A stretch of DNA of 64,000 nt from Amycolatopsis anabasis (GCF_009765355.1 NZ_VTHK01000042.1:1-64000), one strand, 5' to 3'; shown: positions 17,196-26,369, numbered from the stretch's first letter. Numbers and translations are program-made. The notes: a model not told the origin generated them from the letters alone.

Positions 17196-18434
17196 TCAGG
17201 TGTACCAGGTGGGTTCGGGAAGCTCGCCGAGGAGCGCGAAGCGGCCGACTTCGCGGCGTTTGTAGGCGACCGGGTCGTGCAGCGAATGGGTGCGGAGGTT
17301 GCGCCAGAAGATGTCCAGGCCCACCTTGTTCGAGGTGGCCCGGGCGCCGGTCACCTCGAAGATCTTGGTGCCGATTTCCAGGCCGGTGTCGATCGCGCGC
17401 TGCTTGGCGGCGGCGATCCGGACGGCGGCGTGGCCGCGTGCCTCGGGGGTGAGGTTCTCCCGGGGAGCGTGCAACAGCGCGGAGAGCTCCGCGCCCGCCG
17501 AGTTCGCCAGTTCTTCGGCGGCCCACAGTTTCGACTGGAGATCGCCGTAGGCGTCGAGGATGTACCACTCGTCGGCGGCGCTCTCCTTGTTGTCGCCGCC
17601 GTAGGGCCAGGGCCGGGTGCGGTCCCGGGTGTAGGCGGTCGCCGTCTCCAGCGCCGAACGGGCGATGCCGAGGTAGAAGTTGGCGAACACGAGCTGGATG
17701 GTCGGCAGGTTCAGCGTCGAGTAGGTGCGCTCGACGAATTCCTTGTCCACGTAGCCGGCCGCGTCCGACCAGTCGACCCGGACGTTGTTGACGCTGACGC
17801 TGCCCGATTCGGTGAGCCGCTGGCCGAGGTTGTCCCAGTCGTCGTGGAAGACGATGCCCTCCTGCTGGGACGGCACGATCGCGAAGATGTGCTTCCCGGT
17901 GCCGTCGAGCACACCTTCCAGCACGGTCAGATCGGAAACCTTCGACCCGGTGGAGAAGCTCTTCCGTCCATTGTAGACAATCTGGTCGCCCTCGTCGGCG
18001 ATCACCAGGTCGTTGTCCCGCGGATTCACCGCACCACCGAAGAAGAAGGTGTTCTTCGTGTACAGCTCCTCGACCGCGGCGATCTGCGCTTCGGTGCCCA
18101 CCAGGCGGGCCGCCCACGCCCAGAGGTAGTGGTAGCCGAGCAGTTGGCCGATCGAGCCGTCACCGGCGGCGACCTCGCGGATGACCCGGTACGCGGTTTC
18201 CCAGCGCTGCCCGGCGCCGCCGTGCTCGACCGGCCCGAGCAGGGTCACCAGCCCGGCGTCCTTGAGCAGGCGCACCTCGGCCAGCGGGGTGGCGCCCGCG
18301 CGGTCGCGCTCCACCGCGTCCCGGCGCAGAATCGCGGCCACTTCGGCGGCCCGTTCGATCCACTGCTCGGCGTTGTGCGGCAACGGTTTGTCGGACCACG
18401 CCGATGTGGTCGCGGTTTCCTGGACTGTGGTCAC
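17196..18434 (-). CDS. DszC/SfnB-like flavin-dependent monooxygenase (acyl-CoA dehydrogenase fold)
   Basis: A 412-residue protein with the acyl-CoA dehydrogenase fold. It closely resembles DszC of Rhodococcus, including AVERDRAG near the N-terminus, GDGSIGQLLGYHY, and a C-terminal FWRNLRTHSLHDPVAYKRREVG that is nearly the DszC NVRTHSLHDPVSYK motif. DszC uses reduced FMN supplied by a separate reductase to oxidise sulfur heterocycles; relatives act on sulfones or nitrogen compounds. No flavin reductase, DszA or DszB lies nearby, so the substrate is open. The GTG at 18434 has an AGGGAGA ribosome binding site. Confidence 0.87.
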   Translation of the reverse strand: MTTVQETATTSAWSDKPLPHNAEQWIERAAEVAAILRRDAVERDRAGATPLAEVRLLKDAGLVTLLGPVEHGGAGQRWETAYRVIREVAAGDGSIGQLLGYHYLWAWAARLVGTEAQIAAVEELYTKNTFFFGGAVNPRDNDLVIADEGDQIVYNGRKSFSTGSKVSDLTVLEGVLDGTGKHIFAIVPSQQEGIVFHDDWDNLGQRLTESGSVSVNNVRVDWSDAAGYVDKEFVERTYSTLNLPTIQLVFANFYLGIARSALETATAYTRDRTRPWPYGGDNKESAADEWYILDAYGDLQSKLWAAEELANSAGAELSALLHAPRENLTPEARGHAAVRIAAAKQRAIDTGLEIGTKIFEVTGARATSNKVGLDIFWRNLRTHSLHDPVAYKRREVGRFALLGELPEPTWYT

Positions 18435-18564
18435 GAGGTCTCCCTGAACTGGAAAAGTGGTTGTCGGGTGGAGAATCCCGGCCGGGGAAACGCACTTCGG
18501 ATGAAACCGCGCGGGCGACCTGGGGTCAACGCGGGTCCAGGCGATGGGAAATAGGCAGGCCGCG

Positions 18565-18921
18565 TCAGTCCAGTGCCGCGCGCTGGGCGCGGGGCAGTGC
18601 CGCGACGATGAGATCGTAGGAATCCTCGATCAGATCCCGCACCAGCTCGTCCGGGAGCGAACCGTCGAGCAGCACGGTGTTCCAGTGCCGCTTGTTCAAC
18701 CGGTAGCCCGGTTCGATCGCGGGATAGGCGGCGCGCAACTGCTCCGCGAGTTCGGGATCGCATTTGAGGCTCACCCGCAGCGGCTCCTGCCGGAGCGAAC
18801 TGATCGCGAACACCTTCCCCGCGACCTTGAACACCGAGCGCTCGGGGTACCGGGGGAAGGGGAACTCCTCGCGGGCGCCTCGCCGGGCGAGGCAGGCCGC
18901 CCGGAGCTCGTCCGGTGTCAC
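18565..18921 (-). CDS. MmcQ/YjbR-family protein
   Basis: A 118-residue protein of the YjbR (CyaY-like fold) family: MTPDELRAACLARRGAREEFPF at the start, KVAGKVFAI, SLKCDPELAEQLR and the RLNKRHWNTVLLDGSLPDEL segment are all typical. The function of this family is unknown; nucleic-acid binding has been proposed from the fold. The start lies 4 nt after the stop of a 69-residue upstream gene, so they form a small operon. Confidence 0.9.
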   Translation of the reverse strand: MTPDELRAACLARRGAREEFPFPRYPERSVFKVAGKVFAISSLRQEPLRVSLKCDPELAEQLRAAYPAIEPGYRLNKRHWNTVLLDGSLPDELVRDLIEDSYDLIVAALPRAQRAALD

Positions 18922-18925
18922 CCGG

Positions 18926-19135
18926 TCAGGTGGCCGGGGCCCAGGCGTGTTCGACCGCCGCCGCGCGGGCCTTGCGCCGGAGCCCGGCGAGGCTGTGCTT
19001 GGCGGGCACGAGCAGCGCGGTCAGCCAGTTGCGCCGGTATTCCTCCAGGGCCACGGCCACGGGTCGATGCCGGACACAGTGCACAAGCCCCGGCGTACCG
19101 AGCCGGTGCCTCCCGACGTGCTTGCTGGCTGGCAT
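18926..19135 (-). CDS. Small protein of unknown function, coupled to yjbR-like gene
   Basis: A 69-residue reading frame whose ATG is preceded by a strong ribosome binding site (GGAGGAACG), with third codon positions almost all G or C. The sequence is basic, with WLTALLVPAKHSLAGLRRKARAA in the second half. No family is recognised. It is the first gene of a two-gene operon with the YjbR-like gene 4 nt downstream. Several other frames are open here, but the ribosome binding site and codon bias support this one. Confidence 0.6.
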   Translation of the reverse strand: MPASKHVGRHRLGTPGLVHCVRHRPVAVALEEYRRNWLTALLVPAKHSLAGLRRKARAAAVEHAWAPAT

Positions 19136-19321
19136 CGTTCCTCCGTCTGGCCGCCTTCCCGCCGCGCACGGTATGCGATGAGGACGCTAAGTCGAGTTAA
19201 GCTCCCGGCGTGTCACCCATAAAGGTTGAGTAACACGTCACGATGATCTTGCAAAACGCCACGAGTTATGACCCGCGCCGCCGCCCGCGCCCGGTCGATC
19301 TTCGGCTGGTTGAATGCACCC

Positions 19322-20512
19322 ATGCTGCGTGTGGGGCTGACCGGAGGCATCGGGGCGGGTAAGTCGACGGTCGCGTCGCGGCTGGCCGAGCACGGCGCCG
19401 TGCTGATCGACGCCGACCGGATCGCCCGTGAAGTGGTCGAACCCGGCACCGAAGGGCTGGCCGAGGTGGTCGCGGCCTTCGGGGAGGACGTCCTCACCCC
19501 CGAGGGCGCGCTCGACCGGGCGGCGCTCGCGGCCCGGGCGTTCGCCGACGAGGAGTCCCGGCGCCGGTTGAACGCGATCGTGCACCCGCGGGTCGGCGCC
19601 CGCACCGCCGAGCTGATGGCGCAGGCCGCGCCGGACGCGATCGTCGTGCACGACCTCCCCCTGCTGGTCGAAGGCGGCCTCGCGCCGCACTACCACCTGG
19701 TGGTCGTGGTGGACGCCCCGGTGGACGTCCGGGTCGCCCGGCTGGTCGAGGCCCGCGGGATGGCCGAGGCGGACGCCCGCGCCCGCGTCGCGGCGCAGGC
19801 CACCGAGGAGCAGCGCCGCGCCGCCGCCGACGTGTGGCTGGACAACGGCGGCCCCGAGGACGTCGTGCTGTCCGCGGTCGACGCGCTGTGGGCCGACCGG
19901 CTGGTGCCGTTCGAGGCGAACGTCCGGCTGCGCCGCCCGCGGGCCCCGCGATCCGCGCTGATCTCGCCCTACGACGAGACCTGGCCCGCGCAGGCCGCCC
20001 GGGCGATCGCCCGCCTGCGGGCCGTGGCCGGGGACAAGGCGCTCCGGATCGACCACATCGGCTCGACCTCGGTGCCCGGCCTGCCCGCCAAGGACATCGT
20101 CGACCTCCAGCTCACCGTGGCCACCCTGGACGACGCGGACGCCCTCGCGGACGCCGTCTCCGATGCCGGGTTCCCCCGGGCGAGCGGGGAGTGGTGGGAC
20201 GATCCGCAGGAAGAGGGCGCGCCGGTCTGGCCGAAGCGGTTCCACTTCGGCGGCGACCCCGGACGGCCGGTCAACCTGCACGTCCGGTCCACCGAGACCC
20301 CGGCCTGGCGGCTGGCCCTGCTCTTCCCGGAGTACCTGCGCGCCCATCCCGCCGCGCGCGACTCCTACGCCGAGGTCAAATGGCGGCTCGCGCGCGAGCA
20401 CGCGGCGGACGGTTCGGTGGACGCCTACGCGAACGAGAAGCAGCACTGGGTGAACGCGATCTTCGACCAGGCCGAGGAGTGGGCCACCAAGACCGGCTGG
20501 TCGCCCAGCTGA
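19322..20512 (+). CDS. coaE: Dephospho-CoA kinase fused to GrpB/UPF0157 domain
   Basis: A 396-residue two-domain protein. Residues 1-200 are dephospho-CoA kinase (P-loop GLTGGIGAGKST, DADRIAREVV, the lid with QATEEQRR), which phosphorylates dephospho-CoA in the last step of coenzyme A synthesis. Residues about 210-396 are a GrpB/UPF0157 nucleotidyltransferase-like domain (SPYDETWPAQ, IDHIGSTSVPGLPAKDIVDLQ). This fusion is standard in actinobacteria, for example Rv1631. The ATG at 19322 starts the P-loop domain directly; the open frame 18 codons further back is not needed. It converges with the response regulator gene with no space between stops. Confidence 0.95.
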   Translation: MLRVGLTGGIGAGKSTVASRLAEHGAVLIDADRIAREVVEPGTEGLAEVVAAFGEDVLTPEGALDRAALAARAFADEESRRRLNAIVHPRVGARTAELMAQAAPDAIVVHDLPLLVEGGLAPHYHLVVVVDAPVDVRVARLVEARGMAEADARARVAAQATEEQRRAAADVWLDNGGPEDVVLSAVDALWADRLVPFEANVRLRRPRAPRSALISPYDETWPAQAARAIARLRAVAGDKALRIDHIGSTSVPGLPAKDIVDLQLTVATLDDADALADAVSDAGFPRASGEWWDDPQEEGAPVWPKRFHFGGDPGRPVNLHVRSTETPAWRLALLFPEYLRAHPAARDSYAEVKWRLAREHAADGSVDAYANEKQHWVNAIFDQAEEWATKTGWSPS

Positions 20513-21139
20513 TCAGCGCCCGCCGAGCAGGCCGCGCTCGAAGGCGACGGCCACGGCGGCGGCGCGGTCCTTGACGCCGAGCTTGGCGTAGGCGTGCAGC
20601 AGGTGCGTTTTCACCGTGGCCTCGCTGATGAACAGCCGGGCCGCGGCCTCCTTGTTGGTGCAGCCCCGGGAGACCAGGCCGAGCACCTCGATCTCCCGCT
20701 GGCTCAACGGTTCCCGCACCGGGGCGCGCATCTGGCCGATGATCCGGCTGGCCACCGCGGGGGAGAGCACCGCCTCACCGCGCGCGGCGGCGCGGACCGC
20801 GCGGAACAGGTCCTCCCGGGGCGAATCCTTGAGCAGGTACCCGGTCGCCCCGGCCTCGATCGCGGGCAGCACGTCCGAATCGGTGTCGTAGGTGGTCAGC
20901 ACCAGGACGCGCGCCGGATTGCCCAGCTTCGCCAGTTCGGTGATCGCGGTGACCCCGTCGGTGCCCGGCATCCGCAGGTCCATCAGCACCACGTCCGGGC
21001 GCAGCCGCTCGGCCAGCGTCACCGCCTCGGCGCCGTCGGCCGCCTCGCCCAGCACCTGGAAACCCGCGTCGCCGGTGAAGATGCCGCGCAGCCCGTCCCG
21101 CACGATCGGGTGGTCGTCGGCGATGAGCAGGGTGATCAT
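20513..21139 (-). CDS. NarL/LuxR-family response regulator
   Basis: A 208-residue two-component response regulator. The receiver domain has the acidic pair D8/D9, the phospho-acceptor D54 (VVLMDLRMPG), the switch Thr (VLVLTTYD) and the conserved Lys (GYLLKDSP). The LuxR-type HTH (LSQREIEVLGLVSRGCTNKEAA) follows. It overlaps the histidine kinase gene by ATGA and must be its partner. It probably controls the ABC exporter and glycosyltransferase genes just upstream in the same orientation. Confidence 0.94.
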   Translation of the reverse strand: MITLLIADDHPIVRDGLRGIFTGDAGFQVLGEAADGAEAVTLAERLRPDVVLMDLRMPGTDGVTAITELAKLGNPARVLVLTTYDTDSDVLPAIEAGATGYLLKDSPREDLFRAVRAAARGEAVLSPAVASRIIGQMRAPVREPLSQREIEVLGLVSRGCTNKEAAARLFISEATVKTHLLHAYAKLGVKDRAAAVAVAFERGLLGGR

Positions 21140-22407
21140 CGTGTCTCGTCTCCCGCCGCCACGGCCGGCACGCTGGCGGAGATGGCGGTGCCCCCACCCG
21201 GCTCGGATTCGATGTCGAGGGTCCCGGCCAGGCGTTGCACCCGGTGCCGCATCCCGGTCAGGCCGAACCCGCCGCCCGGGTTCGAACCCGCCCGCGCGTT
21301 CGGATCGAAACCGGTCCCGTCGTCGCGGACGTCGAGTGTCACCTGATCCTCCATATAGGACAGTGTGATCCCGGCGCGGCTCGCGTGCGCGTGTTTGGCC
21401 ACATTGGACAGTGCTTCCTGGGTGACGCGCAGCAGGGTCGCCTCGATCTCCGGGTGCAGCGGCCGCGCGGTGCCGGTCTCGGCGAACTCCACCGGCACCG
21501 CGCACCGATCGGACCAGCGCCGCGCCACCCCGCGCAGGGCGTCCGGCAGCCGGGCCGAATCCAGCGCCTCGGGCCGCAGCGCGTGCACCGAGCGCCGCGC
21601 CTCGGCCAGGTTCTCCCGGGCCAGCGCGGACGCGGTGGCCAGGTGCCGCCGCCGTTCCGCCGGATCGTCCGCGGCCTGTTCGGCGGCCGCGAGCTGGGTG
21701 ACGATCCCGGTCAACCCCTGCGCCAGCGTGTCGTGGATCTCCCGGCTCAGCCGCTGCCGCTCGTCGAGGATCCCGGCCTCGCGGGCCTGCGCGAGCAGTT
21801 GCCGGTGCAGGCCCGCGTTCTCCCGCAGGGCCTCCTCCAGCTCCCGGTTGGCCCGCCGCCGCCCTTCGTTCTGCGCGACGAGTTGGTCGGCCATCACCGC
21901 ACCGCCCCCGATCGCCAATGTCTGCACCACGATGACGACCAGCATCAGGTACGGCCGATCGGTGAACGCGGCCGGGATGCCGCCGAACGAGGTCACGTTG
22001 AGCGCGATCGACACCGCGGACAGGCCGGTCCACATCATCCACGTCGGATTCAGCCGGATGGCGTGCAGGAATCCGCCGACCAGGAAGACCACGAAGAGCT
22101 GATCCCGGGCGACGAGCGCGATCGCGATCGCCAGCAGACCCGCGAACGAGAACGCCTGCGCCCGCGCATCGTTCAGCCAGCGCGGCCCCGGCAGCGTGTC
22201 GGTCGCGAGCAGCCACGCGAACGCGACCCCGGCGAGCACGAGCGATCCGGCGCGGTGCTCGGCGGGGCGCGACGGTTCGAACAGGACGAGCGCGGTCGAC
22301 ACCGCGAGGAGCAGGTGCGGCGTCGCGATCTCCAACCGGAGGGCCCACGGTTCCCATGGGGAGGGATCCGTCGACGGCCAGAAGGCCGACCTCCTCCGCT
22401 CGCGCAT
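21136..22407 (-). CDS. NarL-type sensor histidine kinase (HisKA_3)
   Basis: A 423-residue sensor kinase with about five or six N-terminal membrane segments (up to about residue 175), a short coiled linker, the HisKA_3 box (ILDERQRLSREIHDTLAQGLTG, phospho-His in REIHD) and an HATPase domain (NVAKHAHAS, DDGTGFD, GGFGLTGM). Little protein lies outside the membrane, so it probably senses a membrane or cell-wall signal, as in VraS/LiaS-like kinases. It starts 18 bp after the glycosyltransferase stop and overlaps its regulator. Confidence 0.94.
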   Translation of the reverse strand: MRERRRSAFWPSTDPSPWEPWALRLEIATPHLLLAVSTALVLFEPSRPAEHRAGSLVLAGVAFAWLLATDTLPGPRWLNDARAQAFSFAGLLAIAIALVARDQLFVVFLVGGFLHAIRLNPTWMMWTGLSAVSIALNVTSFGGIPAAFTDRPYLMLVVIVVQTLAIGGGAVMADQLVAQNEGRRRANRELEEALRENAGLHRQLLAQAREAGILDERQRLSREIHDTLAQGLTGIVTQLAAAEQAADDPAERRRHLATASALARENLAEARRSVHALRPEALDSARLPDALRGVARRWSDRCAVPVEFAETGTARPLHPEIEATLLRVTQEALSNVAKHAHASRAGITLSYMEDQVTLDVRDDGTGFDPNARAGSNPGGGFGLTGMRHRVQRLAGTLDIESEPGGGTAISASVPAVAAGDETR

Positions 22408-22425
22408 GGCGTCATTATCTCCGGG

Positions 22426-23955
22426 TCATGCCCCGAGATCGCGCAGCCGCGGCCACAGCGACGACCACGGTTCGAGCCGCCCGGTGGCCAGCCAGATCGG
22501 CGTGCCCTGGGTGCTGTTGTCCACCCCGAGCCCGTTGTCGACCGTGCCCACCGGCCGCAGGTCCGCGAAGCGCCCGGCCAGCCGGGACGGATCCCGGCCG
22601 ACGAAGAGCACGGCGTCGGTGTCGTCGCGGGGGCGGGTGAGGGTGAAGTAGCCGCGGTTGCCGCTGGCCGGTTCGGGCAGCCCCTTCGCCGGGCCGTAGT
22701 GGTCGATCGCGGAGGCCAGCCAGTACTTCTGGGTGATGATCGCGGTCCGGGCGCGTCGCGCCTCCGGCAGCCGGAGGTAGGCGGCCGCCACCGAATCCAC
22801 CGATTCCGGCCAGCCGATTTCGGCGGCGGCGTAGACCGGCCTCGGCAGGTCCGGTCTGCCCGCGATCCAGGACGCCGGGTAGAGCGGCAGCGTCACCGGC
22901 AGCATCAGCAGCGAGAGCAGGTACACCGGCCAGGTCGGCACCCAGCGCCACCAGCGCGCCGGGCTTCCGCGTTCGATCTCGACCGCGGCCGCCGCCCAGC
23001 AGAAGGCGAACATCCCGGCCAGGTAGTAGTAGCGGCCGCTGACCGCGAGGAACACGGCGGCCAGGCCGAGCGTGGTCCAGCCGAGGAAGCGGTACGGCCG
23101 CAGCTCGGACGAGCGGAGCAGCCGCCACACGCCGTAGCACAGCAGGACCGCCCCGGCCAGGATGCCCGCGGTCCCGAGCGTGCCCGGGAGGAAGGTCAGC
23201 CTGCCGATCCAGCCCTGGGTTTCCTCGCTGGAGATCGCCTCGCCCATCTCCAGTTGCGGCCAGCCGTGGTTCGCCTGCCAGATCAGGGTGGGGACGGTCG
23301 CGGCCAGGGCGATCGCCGCGCCTGCCCAGAGCGCCGGGCGGCGCAGCAGGTCCCGCGGACCGAAGATCAGCAGGCAGACCCCGGCGACCAGCCAGAAACC
23401 CAGGATGAGGAACTTGACGTTGAGGGCAACCCCGGTGACCACCCCGGCCCAGATCAGCAGCCCGTCGGACCGGGTCCGGATCCAGCGCGCGAGCAGCCAG
23501 AGCAGCACGGTCCACAGGAACGGGTCGATGGTCGAGGTCGCGAGGTAGTGCCCGGTGCCGAGGAACTGGGCGCACACCGCGTACGCCCCGGCGGTGAGGA
23601 GTTGCGCCCGGCGGCGTCCGCCCAGTTCGCGGGCGATCATCGCGGCGAAGACCACGCCCGCGACCGTCACCAGGATCGCGGGCAGCCGCAGCACGGTCAG
23701 CGAGCCGGGGGCGAGCGTGTCCATCGCGCGGGCGAGCAGCGGGAGGACTGGGGGCTGGTCGGCATACCCCCAAGCAAGATGCCGACCAGCCGCCAGAAAA
23801 TAGAGTTCGTCGCCGAAGTAGCCGTACCGGCCACTGAGGACGAACAGCAGCAGCCCGACCGCCCCGGCCACCGCGAAAACGGGGCCGCGAGCGAGAGCCG
23901 GAACTGAGACGTGCGCTCGCGCCGTTTGGTTCTCGGTGATCTTGATCGTGGCCAT
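22426..23955 (-). CDS. PMT/ArnT-like membrane glycosyltransferase
   Basis: A 509-residue protein with about ten hydrophobic segments. The first loop carries FGDELYFLAAGRHLAWGYADQPPVLP, the GT39/PMT-2 pattern with acidic residues near the active site. Such enzymes move a sugar from a lipid-phosphate carrier to lipid or protein outside the membrane; the acceptor here is unknown. The ATG at 23955 is 2 nt after the permease stop, so it is translated with the ABC exporter genes. The C-terminal soluble part (about 390-509) is typical of the family. Confidence 0.88.
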   Translation of the reverse strand: MATIKITENQTARAHVSVPALARGPVFAVAGAVGLLLFVLSGRYGYFGDELYFLAAGRHLAWGYADQPPVLPLLARAMDTLAPGSLTVLRLPAILVTVAGVVFAAMIARELGGRRRAQLLTAGAYAVCAQFLGTGHYLATSTIDPFLWTVLLWLLARWIRTRSDGLLIWAGVVTGVALNVKFLILGFWLVAGVCLLIFGPRDLLRRPALWAGAAIALAATVPTLIWQANHGWPQLEMGEAISSEETQGWIGRLTFLPGTLGTAGILAGAVLLCYGVWRLLRSSELRPYRFLGWTTLGLAAVFLAVSGRYYYLAGMFAFCWAAAAVEIERGSPARWWRWVPTWPVYLLSLLMLPVTLPLYPASWIAGRPDLPRPVYAAAEIGWPESVDSVAAAYLRLPEARRARTAIITQKYWLASAIDHYGPAKGLPEPASGNRGYFTLTRPRDDTDAVLFVGRDPSRLAGRFADLRPVGTVDNGLGVDNSTQGTPIWLATGRLEPWSSLWPRLRDLGA

Positions 23956-23957
23956 GA

Positions 23958-24701
23958 TCACGACCACCGGAAGAATCGGGCCGCGAGGGAACCGCACACC
24001 GCGAGGCACACCCCGAGCGCGATCAGCTGCAGCAACCGCGGATCGTTCCCGGCCCACGCCGCGCGCAGCGAGTTCAGCGTCGCGCCGAGCGGCAGCACGT
24101 CGGCCACCCCCTGCAGGAACGCGGGCAGCTTCTCCTTCGGCACCCACACCCCGCCGAGCGCGAGCATCGGGAAGAACAGCACCGAGCCGACGCCCGCGGC
24201 GGTGCGCCCGGTCGACGCGAGCGCGGCGACCACCAGTCCGGTGGAGAACAGCGCGGCGGTGCCGAGCACGAGGGAGAGGAGGAAACCGGGCAGGTTCTCC
24301 GGTCCGGACATGCCCAGGGCCAGCATGCCGATGCCGAACACCAGCAGCACCACCGCGAACGCGGCGACGAGGTTGACCACGAGCTGGGCGGTGAGCACTC
24401 CGGTCGGCGACACCGGGCTCGCGGCGAGCCTGCGCAGCACGCCCTTCTCGCGGTAGGTGGCGATCGTGTTCGGCAGCGTGGTCAGCGCCATCATGGCGAG
24501 CACGAGCGTGATCGACATCGGCGCGATGAACGTGTCGAGGGCGGACTTCCCGCCGAACTCCGCGCTCGGTTCCCGGATCCCGGGCATCAGGCCGAACACC
24601 AGCAGCAGGCCCAGCGGAAGGCCGAACACGAGGATCGGGCCGCCCGGATCGCGCAGGAACAGCTTGGTTTCGACCGCCGTCATCTTGGCGAAGGCTGACA
24701 A
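23958..24701 (-). CDS. ABC-2 type exporter permease (DrrB-like)
   Basis: A 247-residue permease with six predicted membrane helices and the ABC-2 feature EKGVLRRLAASPVSPTGVL after the second helix. The TTG at 24701 is the likely start because AGGAGA lies 5 nt upstream; an internal ATG at 24683 would lose the spacing. It lies 15 bp after the ATPase stop. With that ATPase it should form a drug- or lipid-exporting ABC transporter of the DrrAB type. Confidence 0.9.
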   Translation of the reverse strand: MSAFAKMTAVETKLFLRDPGGPILVFGLPLGLLLVFGLMPGIREPSAEFGGKSALDTFIAPMSITLVLAMMALTTLPNTIATYREKGVLRRLAASPVSPTGVLTAQLVVNLVAAFAVVLLVFGIGMLALGMSGPENLPGFLLSLVLGTAALFSTGLVVAALASTGRTAAGVGSVLFFPMLALGGVWVPKEKLPAFLQGVADVLPLGATLNSLRAAWAGNDPRLLQLIALGVCLAVCGSLAARFFRWS

Positions 24702-24716
24702 GGGTTTCTCCTGGTT

Positions 24717-25622
24717 CTAGTCGAGTTTCCGGCCGGTGAGCGCGACGAACGCGTCGTCGAGGTTCGCCTGCTCGACCCGAAGCTCCCCGGCGATGACCTG
24801 CCTGCGGGCGAGCACCGAGGTGACGGCGTGCAGCACGTTCCCGGTGCCGGTGACGAGCACCTGCCCGCCGCGCCGCTCGACCGTGCGGACCTCGGGCAGG
24901 GCGGTGAAGACCTCGTCGGGGACCGGGGCCGACGGGCGGAACCGGATCCGCTGCTCGTCGTTCACCCGCGCGACCAGGCCGGACGGGGTGTCGATGGCGA
25001 CCACGCGACCGGCGTCGATCACCGCGATCCGGTCGCAGAGCCGTTCGGCCTCTTCCATGAAGTGAGTGACCAGCAGGATCGTCACCCCGCGATCGCGCAC
25101 GCCTTCGATGAGTTCCCAGGTGTCGCGCCGAGCCTGCGGATCGAGGCCGGTGGTGAGCTCGTCGAGTACGGCGATCTCCGGGCTGCCGATCAGGGCGAGC
25201 GCGATGGACAGCCGCTGCTTCTGCCCGCCGGACAGCTTCCGGAACTTGGTGTCGCGTTTCTCGGTGAGGCCGAGTTCGGCGAGCAGCTTCTCCGGATCGG
25301 CGGGGCGGCGGTAGAAGGAGGCGTAGAGGTCGAGCGCCTCGGCGACCTTCAGCTTGTCCGGCAGCTCGCTCTCCTGCAGCTGCACGCCGAGCCGCTGCCG
25401 CAGTTCGGCGGTGTCCCGGCGCGGATCGAGGCCGAGCACCGAAACCGTGCCCTGGTCCGGGGTGCGCAGCCCTTCCAGGCATTCGACGGTGGTGGTCTTC
25501 CCGGCGCCGTTGGGGCCGAGGATCCCGAAGACCTCCCCGCGTTCCACGGTGAAGGACACGTCGTCCACCGCGACCTTGTCCCCGTATCTCTTGGCGAGGT
25601 GTGCGACCTCGATGACCGGCAT
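24717..25622 (-). CDS. ABC exporter ATPase (DrrA-like)
   Basis: A 301-residue ATP-binding subunit with Walker A (GPNGAGKTTT, about 40-49), signature (LSGGQKQRLSIA), Walker B (IAVLDELTTGLDP, with the catalytic Glu) and H-loop (LLVTHFMEEAE). A C-terminal extension (about 220-301) ends in DDAFVALTGRKLD, as in DrrA-type proteins. The ATG at 25622 follows AAGGGG; the open frame before it is not supported. It heads a possible run of five genes: ATPase, permease, glycosyltransferase, kinase, regulator. Confidence 0.93.
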   Translation of the reverse strand: MPVIEVAHLAKRYGDKVAVDDVSFTVERGEVFGILGPNGAGKTTTVECLEGLRTPDQGTVSVLGLDPRRDTAELRQRLGVQLQESELPDKLKVAEALDLYASFYRRPADPEKLLAELGLTEKRDTKFRKLSGGQKQRLSIALALIGSPEIAVLDELTTGLDPQARRDTWELIEGVRDRGVTILLVTHFMEEAERLCDRIAVIDAGRVVAIDTPSGLVARVNDEQRIRFRPSAPVPDEVFTALPEVRTVERRGGQVLVTGTGNVLHAVTSVLARRQVIAGELRVEQANLDDAFVALTGRKLD

Positions 25623-25658
25623 CGCGAGATCCCCTTCTCGATCGGTGTTCCACTGGAT

Positions 25659-25669
25659 CGAGAATCTCG
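25659..25669. promoter_or_regulatory. 11-bp palindrome upstream of the exporter operon
   Basis: CGAGA-A-TCTCG lies 37 bp before the ATPase start codon. It could be an operator for the exporter operon. It is short, so chance is possible. Confidence 0.3.
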
Positions 25670-25754
25670 TGTGCGGGGGTGGCCGCGGATCGTCTCGGCG
25701 GCCAGATCCGGGATCAACCGGCCGGTGGCGCGGATCCACCGATCGGTTGATGCG

Positions 25755-26261
25755 CTAGTGGCGGCGCCAGGTCAGTTCGATGTCCAGAGTGGACAGCCAG
25801 CGGCCCAGGTCGTAGCCGTGCGCGGCGAGCCCGTCGATCGCGGCGTAGGCGGTTTCCAGGGCGTGCTGGGCCCGTTTCGCCGACAGCAGGCCCGCTTCGG
25901 CGGCGGCGAGCAGCTCGTCGGTGTCGAGCACCTCGAGGCGGTGGCCGGTCTTCAGCACCAGATCGAGGTAGAGGTCGGTGGCCCGCCAGGCCGGGCCGTC
26001 CGATTCGATCTCCACCACGTCGAGGTAGAAGTCCTGGTCCCGCTCGTGGCCCGCGGAGAACCAGAAATCGGTGATCCGCAGGCCGAGTGCGGGGAGCAGC
26101 CACGATTCGAGGTAGTGGAACTGCGCGCGGCCCGGGGCGGGCCGGGCCAGGTAGAGGCCGAACGGCTCCACGCGGTACTCCTCGACCTCGCGCGCGATGC
26201 CCTTGGGGTCGACGTTGATCCGGGCGGCGAGGTCGAAGGTCTCGATCTTCGGGGCGTGCAT
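25755..26261 (-). CDS. DUF402 (FomD-like) domain protein
   Basis: A 168-residue protein of the DUF402 family: EVEEYRVEPFGLYLARP, FHYLESWLLPALGLRITDFWF, DFYLDVVEIESDG and ATDLYLDLVLKTGHRLEVLD are the usual conserved blocks with carboxylates that bind divalent metal. Relatives hydrolyse nucleoside phosphonates or diphosphates; the substrate here is unknown. I chose the ATG at 26261 over 26270 from spacing to GGGCGG. It is divergent from uvrB. Confidence 0.85.
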   Translation of the reverse strand: MHAPKIETFDLAARINVDPKGIAREVEEYRVEPFGLYLARPAPGRAQFHYLESWLLPALGLRITDFWFSAGHERDQDFYLDVVEIESDGPAWRATDLYLDLVLKTGHRLEVLDTDELLAAAEAGLLSAKRAQHALETAYAAIDGLAAHGYDLGRWLSTLDIELTWRRH

Positions 26262-26369
26262 ACCGCCCATCTTGCCGTGATCGCGACGACGACCGCCTCC
26301 GCTCGCCGACCGACCGCTGTGACGGATGTGACTGCTGCGACTGTTGTGGCTGCGCCTGACGAGGCCCCG

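Noticed and set aside
18435..18564. SAM or other sulfur-related riboswitch before the DszC-like gene
   Set aside because: None of the conserved core motifs of the known SAM classes could be seen.
20508..20517. GCTGATCAGC palindrome as an operator
   Set aside because: It arises from two abutting opposite TGA stops and is the end of both convergent genes.
21235..23907. 890-codon open frame on the plus strand
   Set aside because: Shadow of the histidine kinase and glycosyltransferase genes; composition dominated by R, G, P, H and Q.
22426..25653. A 1075-codon frame that would join the glycosyltransferase and the ABC genes
   Set aside because: Only the last 509 codons are a real gene; the rest is an out-of-frame reading through the permease and ATPase, each of which has its own clear start and motifs.
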